The notes under the pieces were generated by a model. The model saw nothing but the letters and a program-made list of their open reading frames with translations, had not been told where the DNA came from and searched no databases. A stretch of 64,000 nt of DNA from SHZL01 sp963815185 (GTDB lineage: Bacteria; Pseudomonadota; Gammaproteobacteria; Xanthomonadales; SZUA-36), in assembly GCA_963815185.1 (NCBI GenBank), contig CAWFGC010000009.1:1-64000 (forward strand), given 5' to 3'. Shown here one piece after another: positions 24,891-34,110 of the stretch (position 1 is the first letter of the stretch; each line of letters opens with the position of its first letter). The translations under genes were made by a program, and so were the position numbers.

Positions 24891-27362
24891 ATGGCTGATT
24901 CCGGCATTCCAGAACACGCGCGCGTCGTCGTCATCGGCGGCGGCATCATCGGCTGCTCGGTCGCCTATAACCTGGCGGAAATGGGCTGCGCCGATGTCGT
25001 GCTGCTGGAGCGCGACCAGCTGACCTCGGGCACCACCTGGCATGCGGCCGGCCTGATGACGACTTACGGCTCCGGTTCGGAAACCTCACTGAGCATCCGC
25101 AAGCATTCGCATGGAACTGTACGAACGGCTGGAGCAGGAGACCGGCCAGCACACCGGCTTCAGCGCCGTGCGGATTCATCGAGGTGGCGGCTGATCCGGA
25201 CCGCCTGGAGGAGTACCGCCGCGTGACGGCATTCAACCGCCTGCCACGGCAACGAGATGCAGGAAATCTCTCCCGCGGAGGTCAAGGAGCTGTTTCCGTT
25301 GGCCGAGGTTGACGACATGCGCGCCGGTTTTTACGCCGAACACGATGGCCGCATCAACCCGGTTGACGTGACCATGGCCCTGGCCAAGGGCGCCCGCATG
25401 AAAGGCGTGAAGCTGCTGCAGAACACGCCGGTGCAGGCGCGTGCTGACGCGCGATGGCGCGGTAACCGGCGTGCGCACCGAGGGCAGGGGAAATCCGCTG
25501 TGAATTCGTCGTCAACTGCGCCGGCATGTGGGCGCGGCAACTGGGCGAACAGTCCGGCGTGTGTCATTCCCAACCAGGCGGCGGAGCATTATTACCTGAT
25601 CACCGAAAGAATCGACGGCGTGCCGAAGGATCTTCCGGTGCTGGAGGACCCCTCCATCCACGCCTATTACCGCGAGGAAGGCGGCGGGCTGATGATCGGG
25701 ATGTTCGAACCGGAGTGCGCGCCGTGGAAAGTCGAGGGCATTCCCGAGGACTTTTCCTTCGGTGAAATTCCGCCCGACTGGGACCGGCTGATGCCGTTCC
25801 TTGAACAGGCGATGGAGCCGCGTGCCCGATCTCCATGGAAGCCGGCATCCGCAAGTTTTTCTGCGGTCCGGAAAGTTTTACCCCGGACCTCGCCCCGGTC
25901 ATCGGCGAGGCGCCTGAACTGCGTAACTATTTCGTCGCGGCGGGCTTGAATTCGGTCGGCATCATCACCGGCGGCGGCTATCGGCCGGGTGATGGCGCAC
26001 TGGATATTGAACGGCCGGCCGGATGTCGGACGTCACCGGCATCAACATCGACCGCTTCCAGCCGTACCAGTGCAACCCGGAATACCGCCGCCAGCGCGCG
26101 CTGGAATCGCTGGGGCTGGTCTATGCCTGCCACTATCCGACGCGCTCGATGCAAACCGCACGCGGCGCGCGCAAATCCCCGTTCCATGACCGCCTGGCGG
26201 CGCAGGGCGCGCATTTCAGGGACGTCAGCGGCTGGGAATCGCCGGGCTGGTATGCGCCTGACGGGCAGGAACCGGTGGCCGACCGGCTGACCTGGGGCCG
26301 GCCGAACTGGTTTCCCTGGTGGGCAGCCGAGCACCGCGCCTGCCGTGAAGGCGTGATCCTGATGGACATGTCCTTCATGGGCAAATTCCTGGTCCAGGGC
26401 CGGGATGCCGGCGCCTTCCTGGACTATCTCTCCGCCAACGAGGTCAATGGTGAGGCCGGGAAAATCACCTATACGCAATGGCTCAACGAGGACGGCCGAC
26501 TCGAAGCCGACCTGACCGTGATCAAGATCGATGACGAGAAGTTCATGGTCGTCACATCCGACATCGCCCACCGGCATACCGAAACCTGGATGAAGACGGC
26601 ATATCCGCGACGAGCAGCATGTCTTCGTCACCGATGTGACCGCCGGCTACGGCCAGCTGAATATCCAGGGCCCGAAATCGCGGGAACTGCTGCAGTCGCT
26701 GACTTCAGCGCCGACCTGTCCAACGAAGCCTTTCCGTTCCGCGCGGTGCGGGAAATCGATATCGGCCTGGCCCGCGTGATCTGCGTGCGCATCACCTATG
26801 TCGGAGAACTGGGTTATGAGCTGAACATTCCGTCCGAACAGGCGACCCATGTCTATGACCGCATCGTCGCAGCCGGGAAGAAATTCGGCCTGGTTCATGC
26901 CGGGCTCAAGGCGCTGGGCAGCCTGCGCCTGGAAAAGGGCTATCGCGATTACGGCCATGATATCGACAACATGGATGACCCCTATCGAGGCGGGCTTGGG
27001 TTTTGCGGTCAGGCTGGACAAGGCTGGCGATTTCATCGGCAAGCAGGCCTGCCGGCAAAGGAAGGCGGCGGCTCCGTACCGCAAACGCCTGGTGCAGGTG
27101 CTGGTCAAGGACCCGCAACCGCTGATGTACCACGCCGAAGTCGTGCTGCGCAACGGCATCCCGGTCGGGCGATGTCCGCTCTGCGTCCTACGGCCATACC
27201 CTGGGCGGCTCCGTCGGCCTGGCGATGGTCGAGGGCGATCCGGTGGATGCGGCCTGGCTGCAACAGGGTAAGTGGGAAGTGGATATCGCCGGGGAAAGGT
27301 ATCCGGCTGAAGTGTCACTGCGGCCGTTTTATGACCCGGCGATGGAGCGCATCAAGGCGTAA
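24891..27362 (+). CDS. Dimethylglycine dehydrogenase-like FAD/GcvT protein (many frame breaks)
   Basis: Reassembled, about 815-820 residues. The FAD-binding N-terminus has VVVIGGGIIGCSVAYNLAEMG and TSGTTWHAAGL. The middle has MWARQLGE, HYYLITERIDGVP and MEAGIRKFFCGPESFTPDLAP. The C-terminal aminomethyltransferase (GcvT) half has GARKSPFHDRL, DMSFMGKFLVQG, TYVGELGYELNIP and GLKALGSLRLEKGYRDYG. It ends with FYDPAMERIKA. The family demethylates dimethylglycine or sarcosine, passing the methyl group to tetrahydrofolate. At least ten junctions break the frame. The three examined closely (about 25110, 25172, 25243) are each +1. It is probably an intact gene with sequence errors. Confidence 0.8.
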
Positions 27363-27365
27363 GGT

Positions 27366-27916
27366 TTACGATTCCGGCTGCGGCATCGCTTTCCACGCCT
27401 CCAGCAGCCCGACTTTCGCCAGCATGGGTTCCCAGCGCGGATCGTGATACAGATTCGTGATGGACGTGTCGTTCAGCAGCACACCCAGTCCCGGATCGCG
27501 CTGTTGATAGGCCATTTCCAGCCATTCGAAGGCCTGATCCGGCTCATTGCGCCAAGCGCAGATTTCAGCGATCTGGTAAGCCCCGTATCCACGGTAAAGC
27601 TGAATGTATGAGGCGAGTTCAGCATCCGCTTCGGCTTTTCTGCCCAGGGTGTAATGCGATCCACCTCGGATTCCCGCTTCAGGCCCTCGGGTGTGAGTTC
27701 GAAAGCCCAGGCAAAAAACAGCACGAACGGCAAGCCGGCCGCCACAAACAGCAGCAGCGCGCGAAACACCCAGGCCGGGGCCGCAATGTTGTTCAGGATC
27801 ACATCGGACACTTGCAAAACCAGCCACGACAGAATGACGTAGGCGGCGCCTGCGCGAAACACGTTGCGACGTTTGAGTTCGTTGATAAGAGACAAGGTCA
27901 GATGTCTGTGTGGCAC
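27366..27916 (-). pseudogene. Membrane-anchored TPR protein with large internal deletion
   Basis: The N-terminal part (LINELKRRNVFRAGAAYVILSWL, DVILNNIAAPAWVFRALLL, FAWAFELTPEGLKRESEVDR) is the conserved membrane anchor of long TPR or adenylate-cyclase-like regulators. In another frame it passes directly into the C-terminal TPR end (YTLGRKAEADAELASYIQLY, WLEMAYQQRDPGL, DPRWEPMLAKVGL). Several hundred residues that normally lie between are missing. The junction at about 27660 is out of frame, so this is a true deletion pseudogene. Confidence 0.72.
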
Positions 27917-28036
27917 GGATTGCCGCTAAGAGTAGCCCCTTGTCCGCTGAATGCCAACTTCTGCAGGCCATCACAACCGGCGGCCTTGCATCGATCGTAA
28001 ACCACTTCGCCGGCGATGCCCGATGAATGGCTTCCT

Positions 28037-28846
28037 TCAGCCGGGACCGAACAAGGCCTTGTGCCGGTCGACGATCTGATCCCACAGGCCGGCGACTTCG
28101 GGAACGTCGAGGCCGAAGCGGTCGCTGAGCGCTTCCAACAACTCATCCGCGGAATCGATCAGCCACTCGCGCTTGCCCTGTGGCGTGACCTGTTTCGCCA
28201 CACGGCCAAGCTGGATGTCATAACCTTGCGGGGTGAATTTCTGGCACACGAAATTCATCACGAAGGGCGAATCCGCTGCGCTGCTGAGCGACGCGCATTT
28301 TTCCGCAAACAGGTCTTCGTCCGCCCCCGTATGTCTGAAATCGTAGGAGCCGGCCGCGCCGCCGGAGTGATTGTGAAAGCGCCAGTAGTCATCCAACTGC
28401 TCCAGCCGATAGGAAAATCCGCGCTGCTCAAACGTATGGGCTTGCAGCGGAACCGGTTCGAAAAAGCCGTCGCCAAAGCCCACGTCCGCGATCCAGGGCT
28501 GCTGCAGCTGCACACACAGCAACAGGTGATTGCCCATCACGGCATCGCCGCCTTGCGCGCGCCACACGCCGCCGGTCAGGCGCATCACGTCGAAACCGGC
28601 TTCGCGCAAGGCCCATTCCAGCAAACCGTTCATTTCGTAGCACCAGCCACCGCGCCCCTGCTCCACGAGCTTGGAATATATCCGCCGGATGTCGAGATCG
28701 ACCGTGCGCTGCAATTGCACATCCAGATTTTCGAACGGGATGGTCAAAAGATGCTGCCGGTGAATTTGCCTCAAGGTGTCGAGATCTGGCCTGGCGTCGC
28801 CGGCAAAACCGATACATTCAAGGTAGGTGTCAAGATTCAATTTCAA
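28037..28846 (-). CDS. nat: Arylamine N-acetyltransferase
   Basis: 269 residues, full length for the NAT family. The catalytic triad is visible: C69 in GRGGWCYEMN, H107 in GNHLLLCV, D121 in IADVGFGDG. The N-terminus has HLLTIPFENLDV. It transfers acetyl from acetyl-CoA to arylamines and hydrazines in the cytoplasm. It is followed downstream by the deleted TPR gene on the same strand, with no obvious operon partner. Confidence 0.92.
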   Translation of the reverse strand: MKLNLDTYLECIGFAGDARPDLDTLRQIHRQHLLTIPFENLDVQLQRTVDLDIRRIYSKLVEQGRGGWCYEMNGLLEWALREAGFDVMRLTGGVWRAQGGDAVMGNHLLLCVQLQQPWIADVGFGDGFFEPVPLQAHTFEQRGFSYRLEQLDDYWRFHNHSGGAAGSYDFRHTGADEDLFAEKCASLSSAADSPFVMNFVCQKFTPQGYDIQLGRVAKQVTPQGKREWLIDSADELLEALSDRFGLDVPEVAGLWDQIVDRHKALFGPG

Positions 28847-28869
28847 AGGTCCTTCAAGGGTTAACCAAA

Positions 28870-30018
28870 TCAGCGAAATCTCAGGTTATGTCTGCCGAGT
28901 TCCGCCACGGAGCGACAGCCCATGAGCTTCATGTCTCGTTCGATTTCGGCCCGCAGCAGCCCAATGGCCCGCTCGACGCCGGGCTGGCCGGCAGCAGCCA
29001 GCGCATACAGGTAGGCGCGTCCCCCGGAACAGGCTTTGGCGCCAACGGAAAGGGCTTTCAGCACATGGGTCCCGCGCCGGATGCCGCCATCGCAGATGAC
29101 ATCGATGCGATCGCCGACCGCATCGACGATTTCAGCCAACTGATCGAAGGGCGCGCGGGAGCCGTCAAGCTGGCGGCCGCCGTGGTTGGATACCATGACC
29201 GCGGTGGCGCCGATGTCGACCGCGCGGCGCGCGTCCGCGACCGACATCACGCCCTTGAGCGCAAACGGACCACCCCAGTAGGCCGCGATTTCTTCCGCCG
29301 CCGCCCAATCCAGGGACTGGTCCAGCATGGAGCCGAAATATTCCGAGACGGAAATGGCGACGTTGGTGCCTTCCTTTACATAATCCTTGAGCTGCGACAA
29401 CTCGAAGCGTTCGTGGGTGAAGTGATTGAAGGCCCAGCGCGGATGGGTGGCAAAACTGAGCAAGCTGCGCCAGTTCAGGCGCATGGGCGTGGTGAAGCCG
29501 GTGTGCAAATCGCGCTCGCGGTTGCCGCCGACAGCGGTGTCGACGGTCAGCGCCAGAGCCTCGAAACCAGCTTGCTTGCAGCGATCAATCATGTTTCGCG
29601 TCAGGCCCTTGTCCTTGTGCACATAGAGCTGAAAAAGCTTTGGCGTGCTGATGCTGGCAGCGATTTCCTCGATGCTGACAGTACCCAGGGAGGATATGCC
29701 GAACAGCGTGCCGAACTTCTGTGCGGCGGCCGCGACGGCCCGCTCGCCATCATGATGGAACAGGCGCTGCAGCGCCGTCGGCGAGAGGAAAAAGGGCATG
29801 TCCAGCTTCTGACCCATGACGGTCGTGCTCATGTCGACATGTTCAACACCGGCCAGAACGTTGGGCACCAGGTCGCAGCGCTCGAACGCCTCGGTATTGC
29901 GCCGGTAGGTCACCTCATCTTCCGCCGCACCGTCGATGTAGTGGAAAATCGGCGCCGGCATCCGGCGCCGCGCCAGCTCGCGGAAATCCGCGGTGTTGAA
30001 ACAGTCTTTCAGTCGCAT
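28870..30018 (-). CDS. FMN-dependent alpha-hydroxy-acid dehydrogenase (LldD/mandelate type)
   Basis: 382 residues. N-terminal FRELARRRMPAPIFHYIDGAAEDE, then FFLSPTALQRLFHHDGE, LFQLYVHKDKGL, LALTVDTAVGG. The active-site block is VMVSNHGGRQLDGSRAPFDQL, followed by VICDGGIRRGTHVLKALSVGA. It oxidises an L-2-hydroxy acid such as lactate or mandelate to the 2-oxo acid, with FMN passing electrons to quinone or cytochrome. The 2-oxo acid could feed the oxidoreductases at the right end of the window, but there is no genetic linkage. Confidence 0.88.
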   Translation of the reverse strand: MRLKDCFNTADFRELARRRMPAPIFHYIDGAAEDEVTYRRNTEAFERCDLVPNVLAGVEHVDMSTTVMGQKLDMPFFLSPTALQRLFHHDGERAVAAAAQKFGTLFGISSLGTVSIEEIAASISTPKLFQLYVHKDKGLTRNMIDRCKQAGFEALALTVDTAVGGNRERDLHTGFTTPMRLNWRSLLSFATHPRWAFNHFTHERFELSQLKDYVKEGTNVAISVSEYFGSMLDQSLDWAAAEEIAAYWGGPFALKGVMSVADARRAVDIGATAVMVSNHGGRQLDGSRAPFDQLAEIVDAVGDRIDVICDGGIRRGTHVLKALSVGAKACSGGRAYLYALAAAGQPGVERAIGLLRAEIERDMKLMGCRSVAELGRHNLRFR

Positions 30019-30071
30019 GGTGTTTTTCCGCGTAAAGTGTCGGGGCCGGCATGGCCCCCAGATGCGTTAGA

Positions 30072-31018
30072 TTACTTTGTTTTTGCGCCGATGTGGCGCT
30101 CACCGCGCCGGGCAGCGAGTTCGATCTGGCGCGCGCGCTCCAGCAAGCCCGACCGCCTGGACTCCGTCAGCCGGTCATGGCAGCGCGGGCAGGAAACATG
30201 CAGCTCGAACAGGGGCGATGCGCGGTCTTCCGCGGTCAGCGGCATGCGGCAGGCCGGGCAGACTTCGAAATCACCTTCGGTCAAATGGTGATCCACGGTC
30301 ACCCGGTTGTCGAAGACGAAACAGTCCCCTTGCCACAGGCTCTCTGCCACGTCGACGGTTTCCAGGTAGTTGAGAATGCCGCCATCGAGGTGGTAGACGT
30401 TTTTGAACCCGAGCCCCAGCAAATACGATGTGGCCTTCTCACAGCGTATGCCGCCGGTGCAAAACATTGCGATATGGCGGTCCACTTCCGGGTCCAGATG
30501 GCTGGATACCCATTGTGGAAAATCCCGGAACGAACGCGTGTTCGGGTCTTCGGCGCTCTTGAAGGTGCCAAGGTGGTGTTCGTAGTGATTGCGCGTGTCG
30601 ATAACACGCACATCTTCACGGGAAATCAAGTGCGTTCCATTGCTGCGGCGGCACATACTCGCCCACCAGGCGGCTGGGATCGACGCCCGGCACGCCCAGG
30701 CTGACGATTTCCTTTTTCAGGCGGACTTTCATGCGGTGGAACGGCTCGCGCTTGGCCCAGGACTCCTTGTAGTGCAAATCCCGCAAGCGCTCATCGGCAT
30801 GCAGGCTTGCAAACCAGCGGCGGATGTCCTGCTCGGCTCCGCTCACGGTACCGTTGATACCCTCCTCGGCCAACAGGATGCTGCCGAGCAGGCGCAGTTC
30901 TTCGCAGCGTGTGCTGCAAGGAGTCGCGCAGCGCCCGGTAATCGGGCAATGCCACAAAGCGATAGAACGCCGCTACCAGATAGCGGCCGCCTTGCTTTTG
31001 TTCGTCACTGTTTGTCAT
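30072..31018 (-). CDS. trhO: tRNA uridine(34) hydroxylase TrhO / rhodanese-like (two frame breaks)
   Basis: From the ATG at 31018 (MTNSDEQKQGGRYLVAAFYRFVALPDY) the frame changes near 30908 and 30630. Both are net +1. The rest reads LLGSILLAEEGINGTVSG, VRLKKEIVSLG, VIDTRNHYEHHLGTF, then the rhodanese active site MFCTGGIRCEKATSYL, LDGGILNYLE, and a zinc-like tail CPACRMPL...CPRCHD. This is the YceA/TrhO architecture, which makes 5-hydroxyuridine at the tRNA wobble base. The reassembled length of about 315 residues is normal. Confidence 0.83.
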
Positions 31019-31124
31019 GCCAAATCCCGATTCCGGCATTTTTTGGGCGCGGACTGTAGCACAGAAATCGCAACCTGGTCGAACGCAGCCGGCCGCCGTG
31101 GCAACGGACAACTGGAAAGCGCTT

Positions 31125-33086
31125 TCATGGCCTGCGATCGCTTAACCAGTAAATGCGATAGGGCGGGACGGCCAACTGGTCGCCGGAGATGACAGGGGCC
31201 GCCCCGCTGACGAGATCGCGAAATTGCTGATATTCGAAATGGCCGCGGTTGCCCAGCTCGGACAGCGCCAGGTTTTGCACTTCATGATTGAAATTACCCA
31301 CCACCAGGACGCTGTCGTTGAGTATTGATGGATTGCTGCGCAGGAATACAAACAGATTTGGATTACCGGTATCGATCAACTCGCGGTTATTGAAGTCGGC
31401 AAAAGCCGGCGTTCTTTTTCTCACTGCAATCATGCGCTGCAGGCCAGAGAAGATTTTCTGCTCCGTGGTGCCGTGTTGGCGTCGCCGTTCGGCTTTTTCC
31501 CAATTCATCGTGGAACGATGTATCCAGCGCGAATCTCCAGCCTTGCTGGCATCGTGACCAAAGCTGGTGTCATTGAGGCTGCCGATTTCATCACCGTAGT
31601 ACAGCAGCGGTATGCCGCCGAACGACATGATCATGCCATGCAGCAGCAAAATGAGGTCGATCTGTTTCTGGATGGCGTCGGGGTCATCGTGCTCCAGCGC
31701 CGCTTCCAGCCCGGCCAATGAAGCCAGGGTGCCGGAAATGCGCGTGTCGCCATTCTTTGAATTGTGACCGAAAGGCCGGCCCCGCGCCGGTGAATCGGCA
31801 TAGGTGCCCGTGAAATAGTCGACCAGGAACTTGCGGTGCGAGCGTGGCGAATACCCTGCGCGAACGATGTCGGCATCATCAAAGCCCAGACCGATGTCAT
31901 CATGGCAGCGCACATAGTTCAACCAGGTTGCGCCATCCAGTTTGTCCGGCAGGCTGCGAATGCCTTGATTAAGCAGCTTGGCATTGCGCGTCGCCACCGC
32001 ATCCCAAAGCAAGGCCATGAAGGTCGCGTTGTACGCGATCTCGCACTCCTTGGCGATGACGGCATCTTCGCCAAAGTACTTGGCAATCTCGACCGGCGCC
32101 ACAATCGCCTCGGCAATGAACAGCACGCCGGGTGCGGTCACCTGGCAACAGTCCTTGAACAGTTGCAGCAGCAGGTGGGCCTCGTACAGGTTCTGGCTGG
32201 TGGTGCCAATTTCCTTCCACAGGAAGGCAACGGCATCGAGGCGCAGGATGTCCGCGCCCTGGTTGGCCCAAAACAGCAATATGTCCAGCATTTCGATAAA
32301 CACCGTGGGATTGCGATAGTTCAGGTCCCACTGGTAGGCGTTGAACACGGTCATTACCCACCGCTTCATGTCCTCGTCCCAGGTGAAGTTGCCGGGCGAA
32401 GTTTCAGGAAATACTTCCGGCATGGTTGCGTCGAACCGATCCGGCAGATCACGCCCGTCAAATACGTAATAGTAGTCCTGATACTTTTTTTCGCCCGCCT
32501 TCGCCCGCTGCGCCCACTCATGCTGGTTCGAGGTATGGTTGACCACAACATCCAGGGTCAGAAGCATATTCTGGGCATGCATGGCGCGGCTCAGTTCACG
32601 CAAGTCTTCCAGCGTCCCGGCGCGTTCGTCGACGTCGCGAAAATCACTGACCGCGTAACCTCCATCGCTGGCGCCGGGCGGGCACTTCAGGATGGGCATT
32701 ACATGCACCAGGTTTACCCCCAGCTCCTGCAGATAGCCCAAACGCCCTCCCAGACCGGCAAGCCCATCCGCGAAGGCGTTGGCATAGAGCGCCATACCGA
32801 CCCATTTTGCATCCAGAAACCAGTTGTGATCGCTCTCCCTGGATTTGTCCGCCCGTCGCTGATTCCTGTCGCGCCGGATGTAATTCTGCGCCAGGACGCT
32901 GACCAGCCGCACCATTTGGGATTCGAAGTCTTCGCAATCACCATACAGACGCCTGAACAATGAATGAATGGCATAGAAGTTGGCGCCCAGGCGGGTATAG
33001 AAATGCCGCAGATCATGCCTGCGAATCTCCGGCTTGAGCTGGTCGAGTATGCGGTTGAGCATGGCATGTGACACCTGTTCGTACAT
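31125..33086 (-). CDS. ams: Amylosucrase (GH13)
   Basis: 653 residues, full length. GH13 catalytic residues: nucleophile D284 in ILRLDAVAFLW, acid/base E326 in LFIAEAIV, and D396 in VRCHDDIG. DVVVNHTSNQHEW is conserved region I. Amylosucrase polymerises the glucose of sucrose into alpha-glucan, releasing fructose. The gene follows fructokinase and sucrose-phosphate synthase on the same strand, as in methanotroph sucrose clusters. The ATG at 33086 has AAAAGGGAGT before it, inside the 3' end of the fructokinase frame. The released fructose would be phosphorylated by that kinase. Confidence 0.92.
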   Translation of the reverse strand: MYEQVSHAMLNRILDQLKPEIRRHDLRHFYTRLGANFYAIHSLFRRLYGDCEDFESQMVRLVSVLAQNYIRRDRNQRRADKSRESDHNWFLDAKWVGMALYANAFADGLAGLGGRLGYLQELGVNLVHVMPILKCPPGASDGGYAVSDFRDVDERAGTLEDLRELSRAMHAQNMLLTLDVVVNHTSNQHEWAQRAKAGEKKYQDYYYVFDGRDLPDRFDATMPEVFPETSPGNFTWDEDMKRWVMTVFNAYQWDLNYRNPTVFIEMLDILLFWANQGADILRLDAVAFLWKEIGTTSQNLYEAHLLLQLFKDCCQVTAPGVLFIAEAIVAPVEIAKYFGEDAVIAKECEIAYNATFMALLWDAVATRNAKLLNQGIRSLPDKLDGATWLNYVRCHDDIGLGFDDADIVRAGYSPRSHRKFLVDYFTGTYADSPARGRPFGHNSKNGDTRISGTLASLAGLEAALEHDDPDAIQKQIDLILLLHGMIMSFGGIPLLYYGDEIGSLNDTSFGHDASKAGDSRWIHRSTMNWEKAERRRQHGTTEQKIFSGLQRMIAVRKRTPAFADFNNRELIDTGNPNLFVFLRSNPSILNDSVLVVGNFNHEVQNLALSELGNRGHFEYQQFRDLVSGAAPVISGDQLAVPPYRIYWLSDRRP

Positions 33087-33996
33087 CGATACTCCCTTTT
33101 AGCCTGCTTTGCCAGTCCTCGATAAAATGGTGGTAAAACTTTCTGTCCCTGACGGTGGCTCCGCGCCGCCCGCAAATGCCTGATGCGAAGGCCTGAGCGC
33201 GCCGCAGGGCCATCTCCAAAGGCCATTGATTGAGCAGGCCGAGCAAGATCACCGCAGTCAGGGCATCACCGGCACCGACGGTATCGATCACTTCGGCGCC
33301 CGGTTCCGGGCTTGCGGTAAAGCGTGAACCGCCATGGGTAAGCAATTCTGCCCCGCGTTCGCCATTGGTAATGACCAGGCCCTGAAGATCGTGCTGTTCA
33401 AGAAACCTGGCAGGCAAGTCTTCACGATGATCCTCGTCATCGCCCAGTTGCTGCAGTTCGTCATTATTCAACTTGACCCAATCGGCAAGACCTACCCATT
33501 TTAGTACTTGCTCGCGCTGCCACCACGGCGGCCGCAGGTTTACGTCGACGAATACCAGACCAGGCTGGTATTCGCGCATCGCAGCCAAGCCGGCGCGCGA
33601 CTCCTCGTCCCGCAAGGCCAGAGTGCCATGGTAAAGCAAGTCGATGGGGGTCGAGAATTGATCTGCCGCCTGGGACTGCGAGATGACGTCGAAAGCGGCC
33701 GGATGAACGATGTCATAGCGCGGCTCCTTATTGACGAATTGCACCTGCACCCGTCCGGTAGGCAGGCCCGGGTCGGTCTGCAAGGCGCGGGTGTCCATGC
33801 CCCAGGACGTCATTGCCTCACGCGCCGTCCGCCCCTGCTGATCCGTTCCCACCCGGCTGACCAACACGGGTGCCTGCCCAAACGCCTGCAGGTGCCAGGC
33901 CACGTTGAACGGCGCACCGCCGAGCACGCGGTTGCCGTCCGGGAAGTGGTCGAACAGGACTTCACCAAAAACAGCCAGTTGTTTAGCGCTCATCAC
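33013..33996 (-). CDS. fruK: Fructokinase (PfkB family)
   Basis: 327 residues. Sugar-binding GGAPFNVAWHLQAFG near the N-terminus, VFVDVNLRPPWW, and the catalytic PfkB signature DTVGAGDALTAVILLGLL near residue 240. It phosphorylates fructose released by amylosucrase or sucrose cleavage. The annotated frame overlaps amylosucrase by 74 bp. A natural end HFIEDWQSR followed by TAA near 33105 becomes available if one base is removed, so the overlap may come from another +1 error. Confidence 0.88.
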   Translation of the reverse strand: MMSAKQLAVFGEVLFDHFPDGNRVLGGAPFNVAWHLQAFGQAPVLVSRVGTDQQGRTAREAMTSWGMDTRALQTDPGLPTGRVQVQFVNKEPRYDIVHPAAFDVISQSQAADQFSTPIDLLYHGTLALRDEESRAGLAAMREYQPGLVFVDVNLRPPWWQREQVLKWVGLADWVKLNNDELQQLGDDEDHREDLPARFLEQHDLQGLVITNGERGAELLTHGGSRFTASPEPGAEVIDTVGAGDALTAVILLGLLNQWPLEMALRRAQAFASGICGRRGATVRDRKFYHHFIEDWQSRLKGSIDVRTGVTCHAQPHTRPAQAGDSQA

Positions 33997-34110
33997 ATGC
34001 TCCCGCGCAGAAAGCTATTGCAGCCCACTCCGCGCCGCAAGCTGATAACGGCACGTAGCAGCTCAATGCGTAGCGATTCTGTTTTGCCTCTTCCTGCAGC
34101 CGCCGGGACA

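Noticed and set aside
25257..27447. Several separate genes in the flavoprotein region
   Set aside because: The pieces line up in order along one dimethylglycine-dehydrogenase-like protein, so they are one gene broken by frame changes.
28888..30291. 467-codon plus-strand frame
   Set aside because: Antisense shadow of the alpha-hydroxy-acid dehydrogenase; composition biased, no family motifs, no start signal.
31836..32963. 375-codon plus-strand frame
   Set aside because: Antisense to amylosucrase, no motifs.
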